From positions 1,550,001 to 1,614,000 of the forward strand of contig JACONQ010000015.1 in NCBI GenBank assembly GCA_014281115.1: a DNA stretch of 64,000 nt, in the 5' to 3' direction. Of the stretch, positions 1-13,000 are shown piece after piece. Under the pieces are notes generated by a model that was given only the letters and a program-made list of their open reading frames with translations, was not told the DNA's origin and searched no databases. Origin of the DNA: Laburnicola sp. R22_1. Lineage: Eukaryota; Ascomycota; Dothideomycetes; Pleosporales; Didymosphaeriaceae. The stretch's first letter is position 1; every line of letters begins with the position of its first letter. Position numbers and translations under genes: made by a program.

Positions 1-642
1 GTGTATAGATACTAGCAACTTTTTATTTTTAAGGTTGCTATTAGTAGTTCTCTCTTTCTCTATATAAACTATCTACTTACTAGTATTTACTCTATTTATA
101 TATTATTCCCATATCTTTATATTATTCTCCTATCTTTATATTATTCCTCTATCTTTTATTATTCCCCTATCTATATATTATTCTCCTATCTATATATTCT
201 TCTCCTATCTATATGTCTCCTAATCTTGCTAGCCTACTTTAGTTAGTAGAAAGATTCTATTAAGTAACTATTTATTATACTTTACTGCTATTTGTTAGAG
301 GCGCGATTAGGCTTATTAATAGTAGAGTAGCTATTTAGCTAATAGTAGTTAAAGATAAAATTATATAATTAATAACGTAATTACAGCAATAATATATTAT
401 TTATATAGAGTCCTTTTGACTTAGTTTATTCCTTATATAATAGATAGACCTATTTATCTTATTTATTTAGACAGTAATATTAAGTAATTATACTATATTA
501 GATAAGAGGAAGATAAACACTAATAAGGGGTAGGAATTAAGGCTCTAGATAGAAGAGAAAGGTATATAATACAGGCTTTTCTTCCTCTATTCTTCTCTTT
601 CTTATTATTTACTTTAAATATCTCTCTATATATATTTCTTTA

Positions 643-905
643 AGGAGAGATGGCTTGCAGCGTGGTCGCGCCGAAGTTATATCTCCTCTAAAGTTCTAAG
701 TGGCCTCTTTGTGAAAATTTTGCTTGTGGGAGCCTCGCGCCAAGACCGCTAAGCTCGCTTAGCAGTTTAAACACATTTTTTTGTTATTACCTTTTTACGC
801 CTTTTTTAATTACTAAGTAGGGGGCTCTACTTTTTTTGTTATATTATTTAAGATAAAAGCCTTTGTTATCCTACCCCTAGATAGATAAAATAACGCCACA
901 TATTT
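643..905. mobile_element. 265-bp family A repeat
   Basis: It interrupts sequence that is continuous in the plus-strand copia copy (compare 12,150-12,260 reversed). It ends ...AACGCCACAT and starts near GGCTTGCAGCGTGGTCGCGCC, and retains several GC-rich words, so it is less mutated than its surroundings. The sequence also contains GCTAAGCTCGCTTAGC, an imperfect palindrome shared with other copies. Confidence 0.6.
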
Positions 906-1911
906 TTTTTCTAGCTCTTTTCTCTTTTTATTAAACTAATCCCCTATTTTATATAGTGCTAAACTATATAGATAATGGCGCTTATACTAGTAGGACTTAA
1001 CTAGCTATGCCTTCCTAGCTTTAATACTAATATAGTAGTCCTTTTAGGCAGAAAAATACATATTACTCTTCTAACTAGTTTCTAGGTAAACTATATATTT
1101 ATCTAGAGTATCTCTATTAATATAAGTTTCTTTCTTCTTTGCTTTTATATAGATACTAACTATAGAAAAAATAGGCTAAGGAGTTGCGTGTCGCATATTT
1201 ACTTTTATATAATATTAATATTATTCTTATAGCTAGTATAGACTTATATTTATAAGTTACTAAACTTATTTAGCGCAAGGCCTACTTTTACGCACTTTTT
1301 ATTTAGTTATACAGTATCCTTAGGAGCACTATATATACTTACTACTATAGCAATAACTCTAGCCCTAGACTCTTTACTAAGTATTATATAGTAGTAAACT
1401 TCTAGGTAATATTATATAGTTCTTACGTATAGCAAAGCTATAGCACTAGGTATAATTATTATATAGGATAGGGCTAGATAATAGTATAGATACTTTTAGA
1501 TATTATCTATAAGTACTAAAATAAAAACTCCTCTTTAAATAAATATATATTATGTCTCTCCTCTTTCTATACAGAAAATTAGATAGGAAATGAAAAAAGA
1601 AAATATATTTTTCTTAAGTAATATGTGTGTATAGAAAGAATTAAATAAATATATTATATAAAGGAATAAATAAATAATAAAGAAATAGTGCTATGTAAAG
1701 GCTAGGAGGGCTTACGTAGATAGGCTTAAGGCAATTTACTAATACTTTAATAGTAATTATTAAAGTATTACTAGAGATTAAGAACTCTAGAGCCTAGTTT
1801 AGGGCCTTCTTTATATAGGCATTAGCAGAATTATTCTTCCTATTAATCTATTTAATTTTAGAGATTTTATAGTACTTATATAATTTGTAAAGTAATATAA
1901 TATTAATTATG

Positions 1912-2008
1912 GTTTGTTGTTTTTACGACTAAGGAGTTTCTAATAAAAATATTACAATAATAGCAGTTATCCCTCCTGCTGTTATTAACACAGAAAAGCG
2001 TCTATTTA
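1912..2008. mobile_element. Family B fragment at copia deletion joint
   Basis: A 97-bp fragment matching 22403-22500 directly and 19415-19512 in reverse. Its left edge, read on the other strand, is CTTAGTCGTAAAAACAAC, an A-rich tail. It occupies the exact junction where 4.8 kb of copia sequence is missing. Confidence 0.55.
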
Positions 2009-2819
2009 GTTATTTATATAAATAAAATTATCCTTAGTACTTATATAAAGGTTCTCTTTAGATATCTATAAAGATCTATAGCTATATAGGTATCTATAGT
2101 AGTAGTAGCTTACTCTATTTAAGTTTGTGCAATAGCTTAGTTAACTTTAGTATCTTTAGAATTAGTCTTAGTATTTATATATAGAGTATTAAGTAAGCTA
2201 GTAAAGGTAGTGTTGTATAAGTAGTATTTATATTACCTTAGGCTACTTTATATAATTTGCTAGCCCTTATAGCTTTAGTATCTACCCTTAGCGTAATACT
2301 TTTTTCTTCTAGGACTGCTATAAGCTCTCTTTTATACACACAGCCTAACTCTAAAAAATAGTATTCTTTCTATTCTTTAAAGTCTTTCTAGAATAACTTT
2401 AAAAGAACTGTCCCTTTCTAGTATAATATATAATACTTAGCAATAGTATATGCTATATATTATTATATTTCTAACTAAGAAGGATTATTTACTATATTAA
2501 TCTTATCCTTTTAATATATTGATCTTATTCTCTTGCGTAGTATTTTCTCTAATACTTCTATTTCTTTAATATACTAATTATATAGTCTAGTATACTTAGG
2601 CATATTAGTATTATTGTATAAGGTAGTAGAAACTTTATATAAAGTAGTAGGGACTTTCTATAAGATAGTAGGGGTAGCTATTACGTAACTAGTTTATTTA
2701 ATAGGTTAGTTATATAAAAAGTTACGCTTTATTAGAATTTGTTATTATCTAACTGTATATTTATACAGACTGCAGTTATTAGTAGTATGCTTAGTACACT
2801 ATCTCCTCTTAAATCCTAT

Positions 2820-3180
2820 ATAGTAGCGATATCTACTTACTAACTTAATAAAAGAGTTAATCTGCTATTTCTATAGATAAGAATAGATTTTATACGTCTT
2901 ATACAATCGCTTCCTTTGTTTTATATAGTAGTAATATCTACTTACTAACTCTATAAAGGTTTAATCTGCTATCTTCTTACGTGTAAAGAATAGGGTATAA
3001 TAAAACAAATTGTATAGCTAGTAATATCTTATACAATTACTTTCTTTGTTTTGTATAGTAGTAATATCTACTTACTAACTTTATAAAGGTTTAGTCTACT
3101 ATTCTCTTATATATAAAAGATAGGGTATATAAAACAAATTATATCGCTAATAATAGCTTATACAATCTATCTTTACTCTT
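2820..3180 (-). repeat. Three tandem repeats in copia leader
   Basis: About three imperfect copies of a roughly 100-bp unit lie between the LTR and the first reading frame. Each contains a stretch matching TAGTAATATCTACTTACTAAC followed by TTTAATCTGCTAT-like sequence. The plus-strand copia copy has fewer units (about two, 5,390-5,640), so the array length differs between copies. Confidence 0.6.
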
Positions 3181-3218
3181 ACTAATTTGTAGATAAGAAT
3201 TAGTTATTTATTAATTAG

Positions 3219-3508
3219 TATTAAATAGGGACTTTATAGCTAGATATATAGATATTAATATCTAATACCCTATACTAGCAAGTGTAGAGGGTGTATAGGG
3301 TAATTATATAAGAAAAGAAAATAATATAATAGAACTAACTTTAGTGTTAATTACTTATATTTAAAAGGAGTATAAATAGAAAGGAGAAGATTCTATAGCG
3401 TATAGGCTGCGGCGCATAAGTATTACGTAATTCCCATATAATACTATTGTGCGATAATATTAAAATCTTAATACCCTTAGGTGCCCTTGCCTATATAGTG
3501 TACGGATA
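3219..3508 (-). repeat. LTR of the inverted copia copy
   Basis: A 290-bp sequence that is the reverse complement of the LTRs at 5047-5333 and 12714-13000, diverged mainly by C/T and G/A transitions. The terminal TG has become TA, as RIP would do. It marks the 5' end of the inverted copia copy. Confidence 0.75.
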
Positions 3509-3609
3509 GATACTAAATATATAGTATTTATTTTAAATATAACTAGTAATATCTTATTATCTTATACTTCTTTTACTTCTAATAATACTAAAAAATTTAA
3601 TAATATTAT

Positions 3610-4757
3610 AAATAATTAGATCGGCTTATCGAGCACCTTTTTTAATCTTCTTTTTTAGTTTAAGGTTAAAGTAAATTAACATAGAAGATTATTATATACT
3701 ATATACAGCACCTAATTCTAATTAAAGACTAACCTTAAATACTACCTAACAATGCGATAATAGTTTAAACTTACTTGCACCCTATTTACACTTTATAAGC
3801 TCTTAATCTATATAAAGTTTACTTACGCTATACACAGTACACCTAGCTTATTGCTACTGCTATTGTTAGTTATCTGCGCTTGCGCCGCTACGCGGCGTAC
3901 TTACTTATATAAGCTAACTTAATAGCAATAATAGCGATAATAGCTAGGAGGATCTTACTGATCTATATAACGCTTTTATTATACTAGAGCTTATTAACAA
4001 ACACCATATTTTTTTATATCCCCTACTAGATAATTCTGTTGCTAATAAGGAGCAATTATATCCACTAGTGTAGGAATATAATTATTTTATCTTTAGCAAA
4101 CTAGACTAGCTACTAACCTAACTAGTAGACAAGAATAGCCTTATAAATAGTTAAGTATACCTATTCCTCCTTACGCTAGACAAGCATCTTACAAATAGAA
4201 CAGAACTCTAGTATAGTTATTATTTAGGTAATAGTTATATAGAACTCTAGCGTATACTTTTTAGCGTTAGCAAGTACTTTAGTGTTAGTAGGACCGCTAT
4301 TAACTAAGTAGATAGCAGGACGTAGAGAAATAGTAGAAGATTTGTTAAGAACAATCTTAATATAGTAATAGAGCGATAGTGTATCTAGTACGTATTACTC
4401 TTATCCTACTACTTATAAGAAATATATCTATTAATATATTAACTTATATTATTTATAATAATCTAGATAGCAGTTTATAACTTAGAATAGCGGAGAAAGG
4501 ATAAATAACTATAGTGTTGCCCTACTAAAGTTTTATCTCTCCTCTAACGTTTTAAGTAGCCTCTTTATAAAAATTTTGCTTATAGGAGCCTTACACTAAG
4601 AGTACTAAGCTCGCTTAGTAGTTTAAACGCGCTTTTTTTGTTATTGCCTTTTTACGCCTTTTTTAATTACTAAGTAGGGGGCTCTGCTTTTTTTGTTATG
4701 TTATTTGAGATGAAAGCCTTTGTCGTCCTATCCCTAGGTAGATAAAATAACGCTACA
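3610..4757. mobile_element. Long family A element, copy 1
   Basis: About 1.15 kb that is the reverse complement of the element at 20840-21964, with RIP-type differences. Its right end is the family A terminus (reading ...AACGCTACAT) and its left end reads GATCGGCTTATCGAGCACC, matching the mirrored end of copy 2. It ends directly at hAT transposase sequence. One strand can be read for more than 150 codons if TAG/TAA are taken as mutated CAG/CAA, but I do not recognise the product. Confidence 0.6.
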
Positions 4758-5046
4758 TAAGGAAGAATATAAGAGATTTAGAAACTAGAGATTCTACTAT
4801 AATTTCTTCTAGTAATAATAATAATAATAATAGTAATAGTAATAGAAGTAATACTATTCTAAATAGTAATAATAACCCTTTTATTACTAGTAATAGAAAT
4901 ATTAATAATTCTAATAAAGAAGAAATAGAAGTACACTTAGAAGAAGAAAGAGTTACTAATAAAATTAATATGTGGCATTAATTTGTGGCGTTAATTTATC
5001 TACCTAGGAGTAGAATAACAAAGGCTTTTATGTTAAATAATATAAT

Positions 5047-5333
5047 TGTCTGTACACTGTATAGGCAAGGGCACCTAAGAGTGTTAAGATTATAATATTG
5101 CCATATAATAGCATTATGTGGGGATTATGTAATGTCTGTGCACCGCGACCTATACGCTATAGGATCTTCTCCTTTCTATCTGCACCCTCTCTAGAGATAA
5201 GTAATTAATACTAAGTTAGTTCTATTATATTATTTCTTTTCCTTATATAATTATCCTATACATCCTTTATACTTACTAATATAGAGTATTAGATATTAAT
5301 ATCTATATAGCTAGCTGTAGAGCCTATTTAACA
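5047..5333 (+). repeat. copia 5' LTR
   Basis: A 287-bp direct copy of 12714-13000, starting TGTCTGTACACTGTATAGG and ending CCTATTTAACA. Differences from the 3' LTR are mostly transitions. The sequence just after it (CTAATTAGTAGTTAAC) would be the primer-binding region, but I could not assign the tRNA. Confidence 0.8.
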
Positions 5334-5749
5334 CTAATTAGTAGTTAACTAATCCTTAACTACAAATTAGTAAGAGTAAAGATAGATTGTATAAGTTATT
5401 ATTAGCTATATAATTTGTTTTATTATACTCTATCCTTTATATATAAGAGGATAGTAGATTAAACCTTTATAGAGTTAGTAAGTAATTATTGCTGCTATAT
5501 AAAATAAAGGAAGCGATTGTATAAGACGTACAAAACTTATTCTTATTTATAGAAATAGCAGATTAACTCTTTTATTAAATTAGTAAGTAGATATTACTGT
5601 TATATAAGATTTAAGAGAAGATAGTGCACTAAGCATACTACTAGTAACTATATAAATATATAGTTAAATAATAACAAACCCTAATAAAGCGCAATCCTTT
5701 GTATAACTAACCTATTAAATAAACTAGTTACGTAATAACTATCTCTACT

Positions 5750-7560
5750 ACTACTTTGCATAAAGCTCTTACTTTTACTACCTTTACCTTATAAGATAAT
5801 ACTAATATGCTTAAATATACTAGACTATATAATAAGTATACTAAAGGGATAGGAATATTAGAGGCAACACTACGCAAGGGAATAAGACCTAAGTACTAGA
5901 AGGATAAGATTAGTCTAGTAGACAATTCCTTTCTATTAGAAATGCAATTATATATAGTATATACTATTACTAATTATTATGCGTTATACTAAAAAGGGAT
6001 AGCTTTCCTAGAATTATTCTAGGAAGACTTTAAAGGATAGGAAGAATACTATTTTTTAAAGTTAAACTGTGCGTTTAGAAGAGAGCTTATTGTAGTTCTA
6101 GAAAAAAAGGACATTATACTAAGGACAGACGCTAGAGCTATAAGTGCTAGCAAATTATATAAAGTAGCCTAAGGTAATATAGATATTACTTATATATTAC
6201 TACTTTTGCTAGCCTACTTAACTCCTTATACGCAAACACTAAGGCTAATCTTAAAGACACCTAAGCTAGTTAGGCTATTATATAAACCTAAATAGAGTAA
6301 GTTGCTACTACTGCAGGCATCTATATAGCTATAGGTCTCTCTAGATATTTTTAGAGAACCTTTGTATAAGTACTAAGAATAATCTTATTTATATAAATAG
6401 CTAAATAAACCACTACATTTTATATATAGTACCTAACTACTATTCTGCCTACCTACTTGCATCTATTAAACGCTATATAGAATAGAGCTACTACTAGTTA
6501 AACGTAAATTATAGGCACTATACTAATTTATATAAACTAAGCCTATGCTATAATCTAACCTATATAAACTTTTGTCTAAGCACAACCTACCTTCTTAGAG
6601 AATTCTAGCTAATAAAATAATTTAATTTTAAAAGGCATAGAATAAGGATAATAACTATACTAGAGCACTATATAATATTTTAGTAGATAAGACTAGGATC
6701 TTTATAAATCTATATAGACGCCTAGATATTATTAAGTATTAATACATAGATATCTTTCTAGATATCCTTACTAGCTATGCGGTATAGTATTACCTTTATA
6801 CTATTTGCCCTAGATAATTATAGAAGTGCTTATATAAAGCACTTAATAGTTACTTTAATATTACTATTAACTATAACTAGTATTAGACAGACTAGACTAT
6901 AATAACTTTCGTATAATACTAGTGTAAAAACTCTAATAAAAGTCTATATAAAGTTCTAGAGGTAATAATTAATAGGCTTACCCTTGCATAGAGAGTATTA
7001 GATGTAGACTTTACTAGGGAGATTTCTCTTTATACTGCTATTATATAAGTATGCTATAGATACCTAGAACTAGAGTAGGCTATATTTATCCCTAAACCTA
7101 CTTATAAAGCTCTATTTGCTAATTTCTATATATTAATTTAAGTTGTAATTAATTGCTAATCTAATTAGTACCTATAAGAGGTTAATATATACTATACTAA
7201 TTGCAAATATAACTTTTCTATATAAAGAGGTAGACTACTAGCCCCTTATAAATAAGGATTTTGCGGATAATTTGTACTATTATTATTGTAATTTAGATCC
7301 TAATTAAATAATACTTATATAAGACTAAAGAATTGTTTTGTGTGCTATAAGGAAGATTGTTAGTCTTCTAATTATTTGCGTAATAAGTATATCTACGTAA
7401 TAAGGCAGTATATTACTTTCTATAAAGAGTATAATAATAAAACGCCTTTGTACAAAACTAATTAGTCCTATATTTAGGATATAGAAGGGTATAATAATAA
7501 GGAATCTACTTTGTATAAAGAAGAGGAGCAGAGTGAAGATAATAAGGATAGTAATAATTA
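5750..7560 (+). pseudogene. Decayed gag-like region of copia
   Basis: A reading frame runs with RIP-type TAG/TAA interruptions from about 5,750 to beyond 7,000, and its first ~650 bp recur in the inverted copy. It is followed near 7,190-7,300 by Cys-containing sequence that may be a zinc knuckle. Position directly downstream of LTR and leader, and absence of enzyme motifs, suggest gag. Shifts between frames show that indels have accumulated too. Confidence 0.5.
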
Positions 7561-9637
7561 AGTGTTCTACCTAACTACTGCTGCCTATCTTTACTATATA
7601 ACTAGCGAATATATTTATAAGATAGAGCTAAAGAAGTGTGTAGAATAGTTTATCCTTAAAGATTAATACTATATAATATACTAAAGTAAACTATAGGATA
7701 TAGGTATAGTAAGGATTTCTACTATTAATAAAGCACAGCTAGAGGTATGTATACAAAAGAACTTCTGTATAAAGATTAATTAGATATCTAGTAACACTAA
7801 TATTAGCTTTAGCGATTAGAATCTATAAGAATCTTTAGGAACTATATAAAATATAAATTTAATAGAAATAGTTACCTACTATATTCTAGATACTCTAACA
7901 CTATTTCTATTATTACTAGTAGATGCTAATAAGATAGGTGCCTACTTTAATAATATTCTAAATATTATTATATAAAAGAATAGTACAACTATACCTATTG
8001 TATGCAAATAAGAACACCCTTTCTTTAATATTAGTAAGGAAGAAACTATGTTTTTTTACTAAATAAGAACTCTGTTGCCTTTATTAACAATTTAGACATC
8101 CTTATATAGAAAGACTTTAGAAGATGCTTATTAATGCTGGCTATAAAGTAGATGCTACTATACTAAACAAAATTTAGACGTTTTGTCACTACTATTAATT
8201 GTATAAAGAAGCCCTGTGTTACTTTAAGTTTACTATTAAGAATAACACCTACTTTAACTATAAGATTATTATTAATATTATATGTATTAGAACTAGAGAT
8301 GCACTATAAATTATAGATATAGATATATTATTTTAAGCTATAATTTTCTTAAATTAATATCTGTATAAGATGTGTGGGAAGCCCTCTATAGATACTAGAT
8401 TAATGTCTACTAAGGTCTACCTAACTATATTATATATAACCTAGGTATAAACCTTATATTAGATAAGTTTAGGAACTATACAAAGATTATTAGCGCAACC
8501 TATAGGCAAATGCCTATAGAAGTATATTAGGTAACAGAGAAGGTTAAGCGTTTATATGCACCTCTCTATAGAGCCTTTAATATCTTTAAGACTAAACTAG
8601 GAGATTATATTAATAAGGAGAATATTCTCTAAATAGCTATTAAAGCTATTAATAACACTATAGGCCTAAATAGCCTTATACCTACACTGCTAGTCTTTAG
8701 CGCATATTCTAAGATTAATATAGATTCTTCTTTATTACCTAATATTATTGTACGTATAAATGCTATATAATAGATAATAAAAATATTATAGAAAGAAAGA
8801 GATAAGACTAATATTAATTATGCGCTAAACACCTATAATAGTTTATTAGCAGCGCACAAAGTTCTTAAGCTTCTACTTAAATTTAAGGTTATAGTCTAGA
8901 GAGAGAAAGGTAGACAGACAGACCTATATAAGACTAAGGGTATTAAGGATAGAAATATAATCCTTAACCTAGGAAATAGTCTAGTAAAGTTTTACTATAT
9001 ATAAGTTAAGCTATACTATTGCAAAGAAGATTACACTTTTCTACTATTATATAAAGTAGATAATACTGCCTTTATATAAAGGAATTCTTTAAAGAAGAGG
9101 AGGAGAGGCTGCCTAAGAAAGAATGCTATATTCCTTTTCTAAAAGGAGACAAGCAATTAGAAACTATCTTTAAAGCTTTATGTAAACGGTATAATTATAA
9201 CACCTAGAGCACCTTTTAAAGAGTTAGACTATATAGAGATAAATGCTCTAATTACTAATAGTATATTTAAGATTCTTTTCTTTAACCTATCTAAGTATAA
9301 GGACAGAATCTTTAACCTCTGCCTTGTATAAGAAGTTAAGGGTAAGACTACTTAACTATATAAGAAATTCTACTTTATATTTGCTAGCCACTCTAATAAG
9401 GAGAAGAATAAATTTTTACCTAATTACCTACTATTTAAAGAATAAGCTAGCGCCTACTTCTTTTATTAAAAGTAAGCCTTTAGGCAATATATAAAATATA
9501 TTTTAAACTATAAGATATTACCTAGGCCTATATTTAGTCTACTAACAAACTAAACCGCACGCTCTATACTAGACTACTTAAGAAACTATATATAAATTTT
9601 CTATAAGACACAATCTTTTATATTATATAACTACTTT

Positions 9638-10124
9638 CTTATTATTATTAACGTTTTTATTGCTTCTAAATTTTCTGTAAAGTAAATACAGCCACAGGCA
9701 AATCGTACAAGTGGACGAGGGGCACTTTCCCCTAGTGAAAAAAGCCCTTTTAAAGGGAGTTAAGGGAAAACCAACACTAGTGGCCTATTGTCTATCCAAA
9801 GCGTTAATTGAAATTTCCAACAAAGTTTTTCCTAAATTAGAAGATAGTAATATGCCTTAATTAACTTTCTCGTCCTATGAGTTTAAATCTCAATAACTTA
9901 TTAATACTAGTAACTAGTTAAAGATTTCTTAATTATTAGAGGTACTTGCTAATAGCTTTCCCGTCCTATAAGTTTAATCTAGTAACTTAGTTAAGACTAG
10001 CTCAAATAGTTAGAAATTTCTCAATTATTAGAGATACTAGCTTATTTAGGCTACTTTTCTTCTTATCTACAAAGATTGGTTTTTTGGTGTTTAAAAACCA
10101 GAGGGGGAGAGGGCGAGATTCGAA
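9638..10124 (-). mobile_element. SINE-like 487-bp insertion in copia RT
   Basis: The insertion is bounded by the 11-bp direct repeat ATAACTACTTT (9627-9637 and 10125-10135), and removing it joins the flanking reverse transcriptase sequence (the YSIAKLG-like segment continues after it). Read on the minus strand it starts TCGAATCTCGCCC, resembling the T-loop/B-box part of a tRNA, and ends in a TTAATAATAATAAG tail. Its composition is less A+T extreme than its surroundings, with many CA/TG dinucleotides retained. It holds two imperfect copies of a ~100-bp unit (about 9,860-10,045). A 5'-truncated tRNA-derived SINE fits, but no A box is visible. Confidence 0.55.
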
Positions 10125-10230
10125 ATAACTACTTTATAGTATAGCTAAATTAGGTCTTTATTAGTTTAAGACCTCCTATAACTACTATAAAGAGAGACTT
10201 AGTATAAAGACTTTATTATACAACCTATGC

Positions 10231-10329
10231 TATTTTTAATTACTAAGTAGGAGGCTCTGCTTTTTTTGTCATGTTATTTGAGATAAAAGCCTTTGTCGTC
10301 CTACCCCTAGGTAGAATTAACGCCACATA
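10231..10329. mobile_element. Short family A repeat in copia RT
   Basis: About 99 bp carrying the family A terminus (ending ACGCCACAT) inside the copia polymerase region. RT sequence continues on both sides. Flanks AACCTATGC and AATCTATAT could be a 9-bp duplication altered by transitions. Confidence 0.55.
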
Positions 10330-12713
10330 TAATCTATATCTGCTTATTACTAATAAAGAAAAGCACACCTTTAGGATTACTAGCCTTTAGATAGATAATA
10401 CTCTTAGTATTGTTAATAAGAACTTTACACAAAGAGAAGAAGAAGAGCTAAAAAAAATAGCCTTTTATATAAAAAATAAAACTATTCTTACTAAGAACTA
10501 ACCTATTAAGTTTAATAGTAGAAGAATGTAGCTTATATATAATACTATATTTTTTATATAGAAAGGGTAAGTAAAGGGCCTTTATATAATTAACCCTAAA
10601 GATAAGAATACCGCATAGAGGTATATAGAGCAGCGTGCAAGAGGCGCCTATATTATATCTATATACTAACTAGAAGCTATATTTAATTTGTCTATTACTA
10701 CTTAGACTATACTACCTTTATATGAAGATATTAAGGCATTAAATGTACAAATCTAATAGTAATTTTATAATAGTAAGTGTGGTCTTACCTTTATACTATT
10801 AAATCTCTATTACGCGAAGCTGTTTATCTTTACTAATAGCTTATTTGCTAATAATAAGGATCTAAGCTTATAGCTAGGATTTCTAATTGCTCTAGGCAAT
10901 AAGTATTATATAAGTAATTGTAATAACTTTAATATCCTAGCAAATATTATATACTAGAATTTAACTAAGTATAAGAGAGTAATAAGAAGCGTTTTTGCTA
11001 GCAAGCTATATAGTATAGTAGAAGGCTTTAATAATGCTATTGCTATTAGTATAACCCTTTAAAGGATTGTACGCACGCTTAGTCTGCCGCTAATTTTTAT
11101 AGTTATTTATATAGATGTAAAGTCTCTCTATAACTACGTTATATAACTAGGAACTATAAATAAGAAGCGCCTTATAATTAATATTATATTACTCTGCAAA
11201 TTGTATAAGTACTGCAAGATCTCTAAGATTAGATAGATTAATAGAAAGGACAACCCTACTAATGCCAATATAAACAAGGCCCTAAACTAGACTTTAAAGT
11301 CTTTACTCTTTAGCAACACCTTAATAATTACTATTAAAGCATTAGTAAATTGCCTTAAGCCTACTTATACAATCTCTTTCTAGTCTTTATATAGCACTCT
11401 TTCTTTATTATTTCTTTATTTTTTTGCGTAATATATTTATTTAATTTATTCTGCACGTATATATTACTTAAAAATATATATTTTCCTATCTATTATTTGT
11501 ATAGAAAGAGAAAAGACATAGTATACATTTATTTAGAGAGGAGTTTTTATTTTAGTACTTATAAATAATGTCTAAAAGTGTCTATCCTACTATTTAGCCC
11601 GCACCTAGCACTATAGCTTTACTACACGTAAGAACTATATAATTCCGCCTAGAAGTTTGCTACTATATAATACTTAGTAAAGGGCCTAGGGCTAGAGTTA
11701 CTACTATAGTAGTAAGCGTATATAGTGCCCCTAAAAATACTATATAACTAGATAAGAAGCGCGCAAAAGTAGCTCTTACGGTAAATAAGCTTAGCAACCT
11801 ATAAATATAGGTCTATACTAGCTATAAGAATAATATTAATATTATGCAAAGCTAGATGTGTAATATGCTAGCCTATTTTCTATAGTTACTATCTATATAA
11901 AAAGTAAAGAATAAAGGAACGTATATAATAGAGATGCCCTAGATGAAGTATAGCTTGCTATAGGAACTAGTAAGAGGGTAAGCTTATTTTTTGCCTAGAA
12001 GAGCTACTATAGTAGTATAAAGCTAGGTCTATACTAGCTATAAGACCTACTAGTATAATCACTATTATCTACACTAAGTTAGTATTATATAGAGACAAGA
12101 TATTATATAATAAGGGATATAGTTTAGCACTATATAAAATAGGGGATTAGCTTAATAAAAAGAGAAAAGAGTTAGGGAGAAGAGATATATAGAGAGAGAG
12201 GTTTAAAGTAGGGAATAAGAGAGAGAAGAATAGAGGGAGGAAAGCCTACTTTATATACTTTTCTTTTCTATCTAGAGCCTTAATTTCTACTTCTTATTAG
12301 TGTTTGTCTTCCCCTTATCTAACGTTGCATAATTGTCTAATATTACTGCCTAAATAGATAAGATAAATAGGTCTACCTATTATATAAGAAATAAACTAAG
12401 TAAAAAGAACTCTATATAAATAATATATTATTGCTGTAATCTTATTATTAACTGCGTAATCTTACTCTTAACCGCTATTAGCTAGACTACTACTCTACTA
12501 CTAATAAGCCTAATTGCGCCTCTAATAAATAGTAGCAAAGTATAATAAATAGTTACTTAATAGAATCTTTTTATTAAGTATAGTAAACTAGCTAGAGTAG
12601 GAGATGTATAAATAGGGGAATAATAAATAGATAGGGTAAATATTAACAAGTAGATAGCTTGTGCAGAGGAAAGAAAAACTACTAATAGCAACCTTAAAAT
12701 AAAAAGTTGTTAG

Positions 12714-13000
12714 TGTCTATATACTATATAGGTAAGGGCACCTAAGAGTATTAAGATTTTAATATTACTGTATAATAGTATTATATAGGGATTATATAAT
12801 GCCTGTGTGCTACGACCTATGCGCTGTAGGATCTTCTTCTTTCTATCTACTCTCTCTCTAGAGATAAGTAATTAATACTAAGTTAGTTCTATTATATTAT
12901 TTTCTTTCCTTGTACAATTATCCTATATACTCTCTACACTTACAAATATAGAGTATTAGATATTAATGTCTATATAGCTAGCTGTAGAGCCCATTTAACA
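12714..13000 (+). repeat. copia 3' LTR
   Basis: A 287-bp LTR of the same length as the 5' copy, starting TGTCTATATACTATATAGG and ending CCCATTTAACA. It is followed by ATACT and then the continuation of the split family A repeat. Confidence 0.8.

Larger units (their letters stand above)
1..3508 (-). mobile_element. Inverted, internally deleted copia copy
   Basis: This is a minus-strand relative of the copia element at 5047-13000. Positions 1-1912 are the reverse complement of about 11,180-12,713 (the segment just before the 3' LTR), 2005-3218 mirror about 5,334-6,410 (leader and start of the polyprotein), and 3219-3508 mirror the LTR. The intervening roughly 4.8 kb of polymerase region is missing. 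At the junction lies a 95-bp family B fragment (1912-2008). A 265-bp family A repeat (about 643-905) is inserted in the 3' portion. The other LTR would lie left of the window. All reading frames are destroyed by RIP-type transitions. Confidence 0.75.
5047..13000 (+). mobile_element. Ty1/copia LTR retrotransposon, RIP-inactivated
   Basis: A full-length but dead element of 7,954 bp. Both 287-bp LTRs begin TGTCT and end TTTAACA and lie in direct orientation. The flanking 5-mers ATAAT and ATACT are probably the target duplication. Reading through RIP stops gives, in order, a gag-like region, an integrase core and its C-terminal part (about 8,150-9,000), the start of reverse transcriptase with a VQEVKGKTT-like motif (from about 9,290), and RNase H (about 10,700-11,350). 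RNase H includes sequence resembling SVFASKLYSIVEGF and YIDVKSLYNYVIQLGT. Integrase before RT and RNase H defines copia rather than gypsy order. Two later insertions interrupt the RT. Confidence 0.85.

Noticed and set aside
10100..10130. Possible tRNA gene near GATTCGAAAT
   Set aside because: Only a B-box-like stretch is visible; no cloverleaf, anticodon arm or acceptor stem could be formed. Kept only as support for a SINE-like element.
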